In this document: positions 9,453-22,601 of the stretch, piece after piece
How the letters are laid out: every line of letters starts with the position of its first letter
Numbering within the stretch: the stretch's first letter is position 1
DNA from: Cryptomeria japonica
Taxonomy: Eukaryota; Streptophyta; Pinopsida; Cupressales; Cupressaceae
Direction: 5' to 3'
Length of the DNA stretch: 64,000 bases
NCBI RefSeq assembly: GCF_030272615.1
Contig: NC_081407.1
Span: 377,993,266-378,057,265 of the forward strand
Notes under the pieces: model-generated
The model's database searches: none
Told to the model about the DNA's origin: nothing
What the model saw: the letters and a program-made list of their open reading frames with translations, nothing else
Translations under genes and position numbers: made by a program

Positions 9453-11100
9453 ACACCTGCGGGTGATTCTTTTGTAGTCATATGATTCTTTTGACATCAT
9501 TGTATCATGACACATTTCGATTATATATGAGATGATTCATCTTTGCGGCAGCTATATGCATGTGTACCTATGTGATGAAATGTTCTTATGTGATGCATGT
9601 TTTATGATATGGATGCTTATATGATGCAATGCAATATATTTTTGTTCTTTTATGTTGTATATGAGATGCATGATGCCAATGTGAATGTATGTGATGCAAA
9701 TGAATATGATAATGCAAATGATTATTTACATAATGAAAATGTGAGATGTGCTAACATGTGTTATATGCAGGATGTGATGCAATTGTGATATCTATATGTA
9801 TGTATGGAATGCTTATATGTGGTGATGCAGGTGTAACTATATGAAATGCAAATTTTTTTGGTGGTGTCATTATACTCAGTCATGTGATAGCGGGCTACGC
9901 GGACTTGAGAAGGACAATGGAAGTCAATCAAGAAAGGGGGATGGAAGACAGAAGATATGAACGTGAAAGAGCTTCTTGTGCGTTATCATCATTGAGCTTT
10001 ATTATGGCAGAATAGGTTATGACAATCGAGGCATTTGTTCGGCCCAGAAAGTCATTGTACCTGTTTGCATGGAGATAAGACAGTCACAAACAAGGAATGC
10101 CCCAGTTCATACTAGACTCACAGTGTCCTCATATCCTTGGACAAGTCATAGCATTACTAAAAGACAATCCACAGACAGCAAACAAAATAGGTGACGATAC
10201 CCCATCCTCGCCTTTCTAGTCAAAGACATCCTGGAGATAGAATCTCTAGTCAAAGACATCCTAGAAAAGCTAAAAGACATGTCACCAAAAAGATAAAATC
10301 AAAAGAAAACCAAGACTCGACACCAACATCCACTGTAGTCCTCAAGTTTAGTGTCTCTTGTCACTTGTATAAGTCATGTTTGATTGTGGTCACAATGTTC
10401 ACTTTCACAAAAAGGATAGATTAACACTGAACCATATGTTGTCTGAGTTTGTTGAAAGATTTGATTTTGTTGAAGCTCATTGCCGCCACTGTGTCTCATC
10501 TGAAACTGACTGAATCCATGAAACTGATACTTTATTGCGGAGAAGACGAACCTTTATTGCGGATCTGCGATGCAAATGTTGCTTTATTGCGGATTGTGCG
10601 TGAATAGACTTGAAGGAAGCTGAAAGAAACTGTACTCCTCGAAACATGTGATGTTCTCAGTTCCACACTCATCACTAGACGTAGGAATTGGCCGTAGTCA
10701 TAGATAGGATCTGATTTATTATGGATGGAAAGGGAGCTAAAAGGGAGGGTTATGGATGGCTAACCAATCTTAGGTAGATCAATAACAAGCCATGATGGGA
10801 ATGGGTAAATAGGTTGTGAGTGTGTGCAAAGTGAAAGGATGAAAGTGAATCCTGAAGGAGGGAGGAGCAATGTCTCTACGCATGGCGCTGGTGACCTAGT
10901 TTTCACCATGGTACTTACCCAGGGTGCCACCGAAGTGGTTTTCACCGTTGGATGAAATTATTTCTCTTTACTTTTTCGATTTTTCAATTTTTTTGTTGTC
11001 ACAAGGTGCCTGTTTGCCAGGTTTTCACCAAGTAACGATTTTTTTGTTTTATAATTTTTTTTGTATTTTTGAAATTTTTTGATTTTTTTTGTATTTTTGA
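9453..11100. other. Spacer between PMD and integrase, left unit 1
   Basis: This is the non-coding stretch between the PMD stop and the integrase end, equivalent to 27,033-28,669 in the right arm. It holds ATG-rich and CATATG-rich simple sequence near 9,580-9,850 and a repeated CTTTATTGCGGAT near 10,530-10,600. The right arm has lost 30 bases between two such repeats. It also carries paired GGTGAAAACC phrases near 10,900-11,030. The frames at 9,976-10,194 and 10,191-10,424 are conserved in all three copies but have no domain. Confidence 0.7.
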
Positions 11101-11119
11101 ATTAGGATATTCTGAAGAG

Positions 11120-14100
11120 CTATGTGTAGAACCTGCGAAGGTGCATGCTGTTGATAGGATCCTCCAAGGGTTCACCTTCTGTAGTTGAGAGCTGATATGC
11201 CCCAGATCCATATACTGTTGTGATGATGTAAGGACCAAGCCAGTTGGGTTCAAATTTGCCCTTCTTATCTCTGTCTTGCTGATTCTTGGGGTTCTCTCTG
11301 AGGACTAAGTCACCTACCTCAAATGTGCGAGGCTTGACTTTGTGATTGTAACTGCGACTCATTCGTTGTTGGTAAGCCTTGAGATGATTAAAAGCAATGT
11401 GTCGTCGTTCCTCCAGCAGTTCTAGTTCTTATAAGCGAGAGACCCTATAGTCGTCATCGTTGATTATGTTTCTCAAGGAGACCCGTAAAGAAGGTAGCTC
11501 GACCTCAATAGGCAAGATGGCTTCAGAGCCGTAGACAAGTGAGTAGGGTGTAGCTCCTGTAGGTGTGCGGACACTTGTGTGATAGGCCCAGAGTGCAGGA
11601 TTGAGTTGGATATGCCAGTTACGGCCAGCGTCGTCGACTGTCTTTTTAAGGATTTTGAGAATTGTTTTATTAGACGCCTCAGCTTGGCCATTACCTTGGG
11701 GGTAATATGGTGTGGAGAAACGATGAGAGATATGGAAGCGCTCACAGAGTTCATGAACATCCTGGTTCTTGAAAGGACGCCCGTTGTCAGTGATAATGGA
11801 AGTAGGGATCCCATATCGGCAAATGATGTAGTTCAGGATGAAAGTAGCGATTTGTTTCTCAGTAACTTGTGTGAGAGGCACGGCTTCAATCCACTTTGTG
11901 AAATACTCTGTGGCTGTGATAATGAATTTATGTCCATTGGAAGAAGGAGGGTGAATCTTGCCTATGAGATCGAGTCCCCACTGACAAAAGGGCCAAGGAG
12001 ATGCAAGTGGCTGTAGTTCTTGTGCTGGTGCATGTATGAGGTCTCCATGAATTTGACACTGCTTACACTTCTTGACAAACTGATATGAATCTTTTTCCAT
12101 AGTAGGCCAGTAGTATCCAGTCCTGATGAGTTTCTTGGCCAAGGTAGGACCACTAGTATGCGGACCACATATCCCTTCGTGCACTTCTCGTAACGCAATC
12201 TGAGCTTCGTCACTCTCTAAACATCTAAGAAGGGTGCCATCTAGACCTCATCGGTATAGGATATCAGCTAGGATAACGTATCGGGAGGATTGGCGAATGA
12301 AAGTGCGGCGTTGGTTGTTCGATAGATCGGGAGGTAAGATATTGTCACGAAGGTATGTGAATATGGAACCATATAACTGGGATTCAGGACCAACAACACA
12401 TATCATTTCAGTAGGAGTGATCTCGTATGAAGGAATCAGCAGGTTGTCTACCAGGAACTCATAGCAAGTCTCATTTTACGGTAGATTAATGAGCGAAGCA
12501 ATTGTAGCCATGGCATCAGCAGCGCGATTCTGTTCTCTTGGTATCTGCTCAAACTCTATCTTTGCAAAGTGTTGTTTCAGATCATCTACCAGTTGTTTGT
12601 AAGGCATTAGCTTTTCATCTTTTGTTTGATAATCAACAGTTACTTGACGGATGACAAGTTGAGAATCGCCAAAAACACGAAGCTCTTGGATCTTCCACTG
12701 AACTGCAATTCTTAGCCCAGTTGTTAATGCCTCGTATTCTGCTATATTGTTGGTGCAAGGAAATGATAAGCGGTATGACTTTGGTATAGAATCACCTTGG
12801 GGAGTTATAAAGAGTATACCCGCTCCTGCCCCATGCTGTGTGTATGAGCCGTCAAAGTATAGTTGCCATGGCTTAGCAGGTGATATCGTTAGAATGGACT
12901 CATTTGGAAATTCTGACTGTAGAGGAACATCATCTATCATGGGAGCATCTGCCAATTGGTCTGCAATGGCTTGTCCTTTGATTGCTTTTCTATCCACGTA
13001 TTCAATGTCGAATTCACTCAAAATCATTACCCACTTGGCCAGCCGCCCAGTAAGTGTAGCTTTGTTGAGAAGATACTTTAGTGGATCAATTCTTGCAATC
13101 AACTTAGTTTTGTGAGTGAGCATATAATGTCGTAATTTTTGTGAAGCAAAGACCACAGCGAGACATGCACGCTCAATTGGTGTGTAGTTCAGCTCATATC
13201 CCACCAATGTGCGACTGATATAGTAGACTGCTTTTTCCTTGCCGTTAGGTATTTGCTGTGCTAAAAGTGCCCCCAGTGCCGTTGGAGTAGCTGATATGTA
13301 AAGTAGCAATGGTTGATCTGGGATTGGTGGCATCAAAACTGGTGGGTTCAAAAGATAGTCTTTGAGCGCTTGAAAAGCCTGTTGACAGTTCTCATCCCAT
13401 TTGAACTTGATGTTTTTGTGTAGCAGGTGCTGGAAAGGGTTACACTTATCTGCAAGTTGTGCTATGAATCTTCGTATGGATTGGAGTCTCCCTTGTAAAG
13501 ATTGAAGTTGACTGATATTCTTGGGTGGCGGCATGTCCAAGATAGCCTTGACTTTTGCTGGATCAGCATCTATTCCTCTTTTGGATACAATGAATCCTAG
13601 GAGCTTCTCGGAGGTTACTCCAAAGACACATTTCTTTAGGTTTAATCTTACCTTGTATTTTTCCAGCCTATCAAAAGCAACTGAAAGTATGTCCAAGTGT
13701 GTATCTCTGTCTATTGATTTAACCAAAAGGTCGTCAACATAATCTTCCACAGTTATGTGCATGAGATCATGGAAGATAGTAGTCATAGCTCGTTGATACG
13801 TGGCACCTGCATTTTTCAGCCCAAAGGGCATGACATTCCAGCAGAAGGTTCCCCATGGACAAGTAAATGATGTTTAATGTTGATCTTCGGGTGCTATCCT
13901 GATTTGATTATATCCAGAAAATCCGTCCATTAAGGATAACATCTCATGGCCTGCTGTGAGATCAACAATTAAATCAATGTTTGGTAATGGGAAATCGTCC
14001 TTTGGACAAGCCTTGTTGATATCCCTGAAGTTTGTACATATTCGGATGCTGCGATCTGGTTTGCTAACAGGTACTAAGTTGGAAATCCATTCGGGATAAT

Positions 14101-15178
14101 CAATTGGGCGTATGAATCCGACATCCAGTAATTTCTCCAGCTCAGCCTTGACTAATAATGCCACTTGTGGATGCATTTTCCTCAATTTCTGTTTTACTGG
14201 TTTTGCCCCCGGTTTGACTATTAAATGATGCATTACTAAATCCAGGTCTAGTCCAGGCATATCAGCATAAGACCATGCGAAGTTGACTTGTCGTTCCTTA
14301 AAGAAGCTTATGAATTTTGCTCTCTCGGCCTCTGTCAATGATTGAGCCAAAAATATGTTGTGTGGAACCTCTGCTATACCAATGTTTGTCTTTATAGTTT
14401 CCTCTACCAACATGGATGATTTTTCCTCGTATGATGCTGGGAGAATGTCGAGCCTTCCATCTGCGGGCACCTCAGAGAGGTTTTCACCCTCAGATACGTC
14501 CTTTCTTTTTACTTTTTTAAAGTCAGATAGCGCCACAGTGCGGTTTTTGCCATAAGACCCTTGTTTTATTTTTATTTTCACATTTTTGCGACTAGAAGGC
14601 GCGACACCCTCACCAAAGTATGCCATGTTATTAAGCTCTATGGCGTATCCTGCTTTATGGTCTCCAAGAGGAAGATCATCGCGAATGCCAAGATAATCGA
14701 CAATAGCTTCGTCATTTTGAAATCTATCAAGCTGTGCTGGTCCATCCTGATCCCAGTCAATGAGTTGGGAGTGAACGAGGGGAAGGTCTTTAGTGTTTTT
14801 AGAATCCGCAAGGCTAATAGTGAAGATGTGGTTATATTCAGGTATGTCCAGATAGTCATCGAGGTTGTCAATGGCACTCTCCTCATCAGTTTTGATCGTA
14901 AGTGAGTCCAAATTATCATTACTAGTAGCACCCTCAGGGACAGGTGTCCTCATCCTATGTGATCTTGACCTAGGGCCTTGAAACGACGACTGCGCGGGAT
15001 CCTTATGGGTCGGTTCTTGGCCAACTCTGAATTTCTTGTAAAATTCCTCCTCCTCTGGAGGTTCCTCTGGCTCTCTAAATGTCTCATTGAGCTCATAGTC
15101 GCTGGAGGATTTGTCTGAACCCCATTCCCATTCGTTGTAATCTGTAGAATAGTCATCTTCTTGTTGAACTTCAGCCAC
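11120..15178 (-). pseudogene. Tat-type pol, left unit 1 (gag-less, four stops)
   Basis: Inverted copy of the right-hand pol from the region before RT to the integrase end, one frame on the minus strand. RT, both RNase H domains and integrase are recognisable, including YVDD near 13,740. Stops interrupt the frame at 13,874-13,876 (AAA to TAA), 12,476-12,478 (CAA to TAA), 12,248-12,250 (CGA to TGA) and 11,429-11,431 (CAA to TAA), judged against the other copies. There is no gag or protease. The arm ends at 15,199, where the second unit begins. It is a dead copy, but its reverse complement to the right arm is nearly perfect. Confidence 0.9.
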
Positions 15179-15203
15179 TTTGACTCGCCATATCTGTTTA
15201 GTT

Positions 15204-16910
15204 CCTCATAGCTATAGTGGGCTCCCATTGTATCCGTATATGTACCATTGTTGTATTGTAGACACCTGCGGGTGATTCTTTTGTAGTCATATGATTCTTT
15301 TGACATCATTGTATCATGACACATTTTGATTATAAATGAGATGATTCATCTTTGCGGCAGCTATATGCATGTGTACCTATGTGATGAAATGTTCTTATGT
15401 GATGCATGTTTTATGATATGGATGCTTATATGATGCAATGCAATATATTTTTGTTCTTTTATGTTGTATATGAGATGCATGATGCCAATGTGAATGTATG
15501 TGATGCAAATGAATATGATAATACAAATGATTATTTACATAATGAAAATGTGAGATGTGCTAACATGTGTTATATGTAGGATGTGATGCAATTGTGATAT
15601 CTATATGTATGTATGGAATGCTTATATGTGGTGATGCAGGTGTAACTATATGAAATGCAAATGTTTTTGGTGGTGTCATTATACTCAGTCATGTGATAGC
15701 GGGCTACGCGGACTTGAGAAGGACAATGGAAGTCAATCAAGAAAGGGGGATGGAAGACAGAAGATATGAACGTGAAAGAGCTTCTTGTGCGTTATCATCA
15801 TTGAGCTTTATTATGGCAGAATAGGTTATGACAATCAAGGCATTTGTTCGGCCCAGAAAGTCATTGTACCTGTTTGCATGGAGATAAGACAGTCACAAAC
15901 AAGGAATGCCCCAGTTCACACTAGACTCACAGTGTCCTCATATCCTTGGACAAGTCATAGCATTACTAAAAGACAATCCACAGACAACAAACAAAATAGG
16001 TGACGATACCCCATCCTCGCCTTTCTAATCAAAGACATCCTGGAGATAGAATCTCTAGTCAAAGACATCCTGGAAAAGCTAAAAGACATGTCACCAAAAA
16101 GATAAAATCAAAAGAAAACCAAGACTCGACACCAACATCCACTGTAGTCCTCAAGTTTAGTGTCTCTTGTCACTTGTATAAGTCATGTTTGATTGTGGTC
16201 ACAATGTTCACTTTCACAAAAAGGATAGATTAACACTGAACCATATGTTGTCTGAGTTTGTTGAAAGATTTGATTTTGTTGAAGCTCATTGCCGCCACTG
16301 TGTCTCATCTGAAACTGACTGAATCCATGAAACTGATACTTTATTGCAGAGAAGACGAACCTTTATTGCGGATCTGCGATGCAAATGTTGCTTTATTGTG
16401 GATTATGCGCGAATAGACTTGAAGGAAGCTGAAAGAAACTGTACTCCTCGAAACATGTGATGTTCTTAGTTCCACAACCATCACTAGACGTAGGAATTGG
16501 CCGTAGTCACAGATAGGATCTGATTTATTATGGATGGAAAGGGAGCTAAAAGGGAGGGTTATGGATGGCTAACCAATCTTAGGTAGATCAATAACAAGCC
16601 ATGATGGGAATGGGTAAATAGGTTGTGAGTGTGTGCAAAGTGAAAGGATGAAAGTGAATCCTGAAGGAGGGAGGAGCAATGTCTCTACGCATGGCGCTGG
16701 TGACCCAGTTTTCACCATGGTACTTGCCTAGGGCGCCACCGAAGTGGTTTTCACCGTTGGACGAAATTATTTCTCTTTACTTTTTTGATTTTTCAATGTT
16801 TTTGTTGTCACAAGGCGCCTATTTGCCAGGTTTTCACCAAGTAACGATTTTTTTGTTCTATAATTTTTTTTGTATTTTTGAAATTTTTTGATTTTTTTTG
16901 TATTTTTGAA
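15204..16910. other. PMD 3' end and spacer, left unit 2
   Basis: Copy of 9,395-11,101, beginning inside PMD exon 2 and so carrying only its last bases and the spacer. There is no separate gene. The small frames at 15,785-16,003 and 16,000-16,233 match those of unit 1 except for single changes. Confidence 0.85.
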
Positions 16911-16928
16911 TTAGGATATTCTGAAGAG

Positions 16929-18992
16929 CTATGTGTAGAACCTGCAAAGGTGCATGCTATTGATAGGATCCTCCAAGGGTTCACCTTCTGTAGTTGAGAG
17001 CTGATATGCCCCAGATCCATATACTGCTGTGATGATGTAAGGACCAAGCCAGTTGGGTTCAAATTTGCCCTTCTTATCTCTGTCTTGCTGATTCTTGGGG
17101 TTCTCTCTGAGGACTAAGTCACCTACCTCAAATGTGAGAGGCTTGACTTTGTGATTGTAACTGCAACTCATTCATTGTTGGTAAGCCTTGAGATGATTAA
17201 AAGCAATGTGTCGTCGTTCCTCCAGCAGTTCTAGTTCTTGTAAGCGAGAGACCCTGTAGTCTTCATCGTTGATTATGTTTCTTAAAGAGACCCGTAAAGA
17301 AGGTAGCTCGACCTCAATAGGCAAGATATCTTCAGAGCCGTAAACAAGTGAGTAGGGTGTAGCTCCTGTAGGTGTGCGGACACTTGTGCGGTAGGCCCAA
17401 AGTGCTGGATTGAGTTGGACATGCCAGTTACGGCCAGCGTCGTCGACTGTCTTTTTAAGGATTTTAAGAATTATTTTGTTAGATGCCTCAGCTTGGCCAT
17501 TACCTTGGGGGTAATATGGTGTGGAGAAACGATGAGAGATATGGAAGCACTCACAGAGTTCACGAACATCCTGGTTCTTGAAAGGACGCCCATTGTCAGT
17601 GATAATGGAAGTAGGGATCCCATATCGGCAAATGATGTAGTTCAGGATGAAAGTAGCGATTTGTTTCCCAGTAACTTGTGTGAGAGGCACGGCTTCAATC
17701 CACTTTGTGAAATACTCTGTGGCTGTGATAATGAATTTATGTCCATTGGAAGAAGGAGGGTGAATCTTGCCTATGAGATCGAGTCCCCACTGACAAAAGG
17801 GCCAAGGAGATGCAAGTGGCTGTAGTTCTTGTGCTGGTGCATGTATGAGGTCTCCATGAATTTGACACTGCTTACACTTCTTGACAAACTGATATGCATC
17901 TTTTTCCATAGTAGGCCAGTAGTATCCAGTCCTGATGAGTTTCTTGGCCAAGGTAGGACCACTAGTATGCGGACCACATATCCCTTCGTGCACTTCTCGT
18001 AACGCAATCTGAGCTTCGTCACTCTCTAAACATCTAAGAAGGGTGCCATCTAGACCTCATCGGTATAGGATATCAGCTAGGATAACGTATCGGGAGGATT
18101 GGCGAATGAAAGTGCGGCATTGGTTGTTCGATAGATCGGGAGGTAAGATATTGTCACGAAGGTATGTGAATATGGAACCATATAACTGGGATTCAGGACC
18201 AACAACACATATCATTTCAGTAGGAGTGATCTCGTATGAAGGAATCAGCAGGTTGTCTACCAGGAACTCATAGCAAGTCTCATTTTGTGGTAGATCAATG
18301 AGCGAAGCAATTGTAGCCATGGCATCAGCAGTGCGATTCTGTTCTCTTGGTATCTGCTCAAACTCTATCTTTGCAAAGTGCTGTTTCAAATCATCTACCA
18401 GTTGTTTGTAAGGCATTAGCTTTTCATCTTTTGTTTGATAATCATCAGTTACTTGATGGATGACAAGTTGAGAATCGCCAAAAACACGAAGCTCTTGGAT
18501 CTTCCACTGAACTGCAATTCTTAGCCCAATTGTTAATGCCTCGTATTCCGCTATATTGTTGGTGCAAGGAAATGATAAGCGGTATGACTTTGGTATAGAA
18601 TCACCTTGGGGAGTTATAAAGAGTATACCCGCTCCTGCCCCATGCTGTGTGTATGAGCCGTCAAAGTATAGTTGCCATGGCTTAGCAGGTGATATCGTTA
18701 GAATGGACTCATCTGGAAATTCTGACTGTAGAGGAACATCATCTATCATGGGAGCATCTGCCAATTGGTCTGCAATGGCTTGTCCTTTGATTGCTTTTCT
18801 GTCCACGTATTCAATGTCGAATTCACTCAAAATCATTACCCACTTGGCCAGCCGCCCAGTAAGTGTAGCTTTGTTGAGAAGATACTTTAGTGGATCAATT
18901 CTTGCAATCAACTTAGTTTTGTGAGTGAGCATATAATGTCATAATTTTTGTGAAGCAAAGACCACAGCGAGACATGCACGCTCAATTGGTGT
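16929..18992 (-). pseudogene. Tat-type pol, left unit 2, truncated in RNase H
   Basis: Minus-strand integrase and second RNase H, cut at 18,992 within the first RNase H region; RT is absent. Stops lie at 18,057-18,059 (CGA to TGA, shared with unit 1) and 17,172-17,174 (CGA to TGA, private). It keeps glutamine codons at two positions where the right arm has TAA (25,839 and 26,781), which shows the ancestral state. The break joins directly to motif-bearing leader sequence at 18,993. Confidence 0.9.
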
Positions 18993-19533
18993 AGTGTCTG
19001 TGTCTTAAAACCGCGTCTGTGAAGTATACAGAGGCGTCTGTGTCAGGATTTGAAAATTTTAACAGTCAAACAAACAAAGAAAATTAGTTTCGGCATACTT
19101 GAGCTTCCTAGGTTGTCTCTTCAGGTTTCATCTAGCATTCAGCCTATTCTAAGGTCTTACACAGTCCATCATTGCTTCATACCTCATTTTACATTCATAC
19201 TTGTCTAAACTTGAGTCAAAGGGTCACTTGCTTGTCCTCATCATACTTGGTCAATACACTACATACTACTACACTTTGCTGAGTGGTCCCTCATCAAGGT
19301 TTCTTACCTTTGGGTCTCATTTGGTCTTACTTAGAGTCAAGGTCAGCTTACCTCATCAAGAGAAACTATCCTCTCTTTGGAAGTCACACCTACTCTACTA
19401 CATACATATTTGGTTTTACACTTTGGACATTGCAAGTAAACTTCAGATTCATTTACATTCCATACAACTCTTGGTCTTCCATACTCTTGTCATTTTCGTC
19501 TAGTTTCTCACATCTTGGTCTAACACCTAGTTC
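18993..19533 (+). other. Truncated 5' leader before gag
   Basis: 541 bases between the end of the inverted arm and the gag ATG. The first 70 carry three GCGTCTGTG-like motifs in the plus orientation; the rest is TC-rich non-coding sequence with no domain. No primer-binding site or LTR is visible, so the leader is truncated on its left. The first 70 bases could instead be a scrap of the PMD-side array in the left-arm orientation, placing the true break near 19,060. Confidence 0.6.
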
Positions 19534-20955
19534 ATGGTTGAAACCCGTCTTCAAAAATCTAGGAGAATAGCTAAAGAAGCTCAAGGGTCCGCCAACATGA
19601 GTTCTTATGAGTATGACAATGATGTATTCTACAATCCTGAGCACACTACATTACCAGACATGAATGTTTATAGACATAATCCAAATATGGAAAGCGCAAA
19701 CACTATACACAACGCTACACATAATGATACCGTGGACAATTCTTCAATACTATCAGCAGACATACAAGAATCTATAATGGATCCTCAATTCAATAGATTG
19801 GTTGAAGAGATAATGAGGAGAGATCGTCAATACTTTCTAAACATGATGGCACAAAGTGGAGCCAAAATACCGCATGATTTTGACTTATCTCAACTTATGG
19901 AAAGTAGACCTTCACAACAAACTCAACATAACATGGATCAAAGGAGACCAAATAGTGGAGGACCAAATAATATGATGCCGGAGTCACCATCAGTTTTGCT
20001 TCAAAAACCAGCAATCCCACATACACAAGCTCAAATATATGATACTTACACTCAAAGACCATCATGGAGGCCTTATGCTCAAACACATGCTCAAGATATG
20101 GGTCAATTAAGACAAGTGGATACTCAAGGACATCCTCAAAATTTTGACACAAGGAGACCTCATGTCAAAATTGGGGGCAACACAATGGAAAATGAAAGGC
20201 CTATTGAATATGGTTTATATACACAAAACAGATATGGGGTCCCTCAACAAGAAGTTATGCCAAGTGCTCCATATATGTCGCAACAATATAGACCTCCATA
20301 TGGACATGTCTACGATCAGTATCATCCATATATGCAACAAGTTCCTCCTCAAATGGGTGTTTCAAACATGGGATACGCTACAAGAAATCCATCTCCTCCC
20401 AAAAATAATTTGGAGCAACAAATAAGAGATTTACAAAAGAAAGTGGAAGACATGGGCACATCAAAACCCACATATACTATGAGAGATATATGCCCTTATC
20501 CCTTTGATAAGAGCATTCCAATGCCTCCGTTTCCTCCGCACTTTGTAACGCCGAAATTTGACAAATATAGAGGGAGAGGAGACCCCAAGGCACACATAAG
20601 ACAATTCTTCACAGCTTGCATTGAGGTAGCCACAGAAGAAACATACTTAATGAGGTTGTTCCCACAGAGCTTAGGAGATCAAGCTATGGAATGGTTTTCT
20701 CAATTACCTCCCGGTATTAAGTCATGGGGCGACTTGGCAGAAGCATTCATTCAGCATTTCTCTTACAACATAGAAACAGATGTCTCAGTTACTACCTTGT
20801 GCAATACTAAACAAAAGGAAGGAGAATCTTTTGCGTCATTTTTACAAAGATGGAGAAACCTAGCTAGCAGATGCTCTTGTGAAATCCCGTAGAAACAAAT
20901 GGTGGAGATGTTCACACAAAATGTTAACAAGGCTATTGGCTATGATCTCAGGAAG
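19534..20955 (+). pseudogene. gag: Tat-type gag (capsid), interrupted
   Basis: The ATG at 19,534 opens 452 codons to a TAG at 20,890-20,892. The frame then continues (KQMVEMFTQNVNKAIGYDLR) to about 20,955, where a one-base shift is needed to enter the next frame. Residues 1-300 are Gln/Pro/Asn-rich and disordered. Residues about 340-452 match the retrotransposon gag capsid domain, with FDKYRGRGDPKAHIRQFF and a WFSQLPPGIKSW stretch. The TAG is likely a former CAG. Gag would form the cytoplasmic particle in which reverse transcription occurs. This is the only gag in the composite; the inverted arm lacks it. Confidence 0.9.
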
Positions 20956-20960
20956 CTTGT

Positions 20961-22595
20961 TTGTCTACATTCAAGGATGTCATTGAAAAGGGCCTAGCAA
21001 CAGAAAAGGTCTTAATTGAACAAGGAGTTATCAAACTATTCAAAGAAAACAAAGAGGACTTCAAAGGAAAGGACAAACCAAAATTTTGGAGCAAGAACAA
21101 GAACACGGTTAATGATGGTGTTGTTGATGCCAACACAGTAAGACCAAAGTTCATCTTTTCTGGATCAAGTTCTACCAACAATCAAGTGAACAATCAAACA
21201 GCTGCTAAACCACGAAGGAAGTACACTCCATTGGGAGAACCACTTGAATCAGTATTCAAAAAGCTTGTAGCAAACAAAGTGATCACGGTCCCAGATTTTC
21301 CTCCATATGAACCAAAGGTAAAACCGAATTGGTGGAATGATGATGAATTTTGCGAATTTCATAAGAGCAAGGGTCATAAGACAAGTAATTGCCATCGATT
21401 GAAAAACATTGTACAAGATCTCATTGACAGAGGAGATATTGAGATTGAGGGACATTCATCTAATCAAGAGCATGAGGTGTTTAAGGAACCATTCCCAAAA
21501 CATGACAAGGGAAAAGGCAAAGTCACAGATGATCAAGCCAATTACACTAGAGCATCTTACAATTATGATTCCACTATTAATCACATCTCAATGGACAATC
21601 ATATTTCTACCATTACTATCAAAAACAAAAATCCTGAGAATCCTTCTCAAAGACCCAAAATCGTCCTAAAAGGTGTGGGATCTTCGTCCGCATCTACCTC
21701 TGAATGTCATGTTACAACCCGTCGAGGTAAGATCACATTGGCAGGTGCCTCTACTAAGAATACCAATCTTTCATCTACCAAGCCTGAGTACGACCTTGTA
21801 GAGCAATTAGGGAAAACACCCGCGCTCATATCTATTCTTGAGCTCTTACGTATATCTCCTACACATAAAGCTATCCTTGATAAAACCTTGAGAGATACTG
21901 CTGTCCCTACTGATCTGAACGTGGACCAGTTTCAAGCCATGGTGGGATACCTATCCGTTCCACACTCCCTCACATTCACAGAAGCCGATGATGCCTCCAT
22001 AAGTCAGCCTCATAATGCACCTCTACACATTGAAGCCTTCATACATAAACATCGAATAAAACGAGTCCTGATAGATGGAGGAGCAGGTCTTAATATTTGC
22101 ACATTGAGCACCATCAGACAATTGGGATATTCTGACAAAGCTGTGAATTCTACAAACCAAATCACTATTAAGGCCTATGATGATGAAGAGCGTTCGTCCA
22201 AGGGCACAGTCATCTTACCACTAAGAATAGGGCCAGTCACAAAGGACGTGGTTTGTCAAGTCCTGGATCTAGACCTCACGTCTAACATATTGCTAGGACG
22301 TCCGTGGATTCATGAAATGAGGGCAGTCCCATCAACATACCACCAATGCATTAAGTTTCCTCATAATGGAGTCGAGGTAACAGTCAATGGTGATCCAAAT
22401 CCATTCATATATTGCAATAACTTGAGATCACATACTGAGACTATCATTCCCAGCAATCGTGAGGCTACTCCTTCTTCAGCATATATTGATCCTGAGTCAT
22501 TAAAGCCCTCAACATCCAAACAAGGTGAACTTAGAGCCAAGTTTCAAGACAAAGGCATGGGAGAATACACTCTGAATCAAACAATGTTCTTATGA
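20961..22595 (+). pseudogene. Gag C-terminus with CHHC knuckle, and aspartic protease
   Basis: 544 codons in the same frame as all of downstream pol. Residues about 131-144 are CEFHKSKGHKTSNC, a C-X2-H-X4-H-X4-C knuckle in the place of the usual CCHC. Near residue 372 VLIDGGAGLNIC marks the catalytic aspartate of a retropepsin, and ILLGRPWIHEM follows about 65 residues later. The frame ends with TGA at 22,593-22,595 but resumes in phase at once. The start shown is only the first ATG after the gag frameshift; the original reading would continue from gag. Confidence 0.88.
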
Positions 22596-22601
22596 CAAGT
22601 C

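Larger units (their letters stand above)
9391..18992 (-). repeat. Tandem duplication, offset 5,809 bp
   Basis: Unit 1 spans 9,391-15,199 and unit 2 spans 15,200-18,992 (equivalent to 9,391-13,183). Every landmark compared differs by exactly 5,809, so no net indel separates the units over 3.8 kb. The junction at 15,200-15,204 shows AGTTC, shared by both parental sequences (PMD exon 2 on one side, the pol 5' region on the other). Both units share a CGA-to-TGA change (12,248 and 18,057) that the right arm lacks, so the duplication came after the inverted arm arose. Confidence 0.9.

Noticed and set aside
9976-10424. Conserved small ORFs of 72 and 77 codons in the spacer (also at 15,785 and 27,698)
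   Set aside because: Identity between copies is no higher than in the surrounding recent duplication; no domain or start context.
11579-12016. 145-codon plus-strand ORF (and equivalents at 17,415 and 26,136)
   Set aside because: It lies exactly antisense to integrase, and its conservation is explained by the integrase frame.
14355-14905. Plus-strand ORFs opposite the pol linker
   Set aside because: Shadows of the minus-strand pol frame; no domain.
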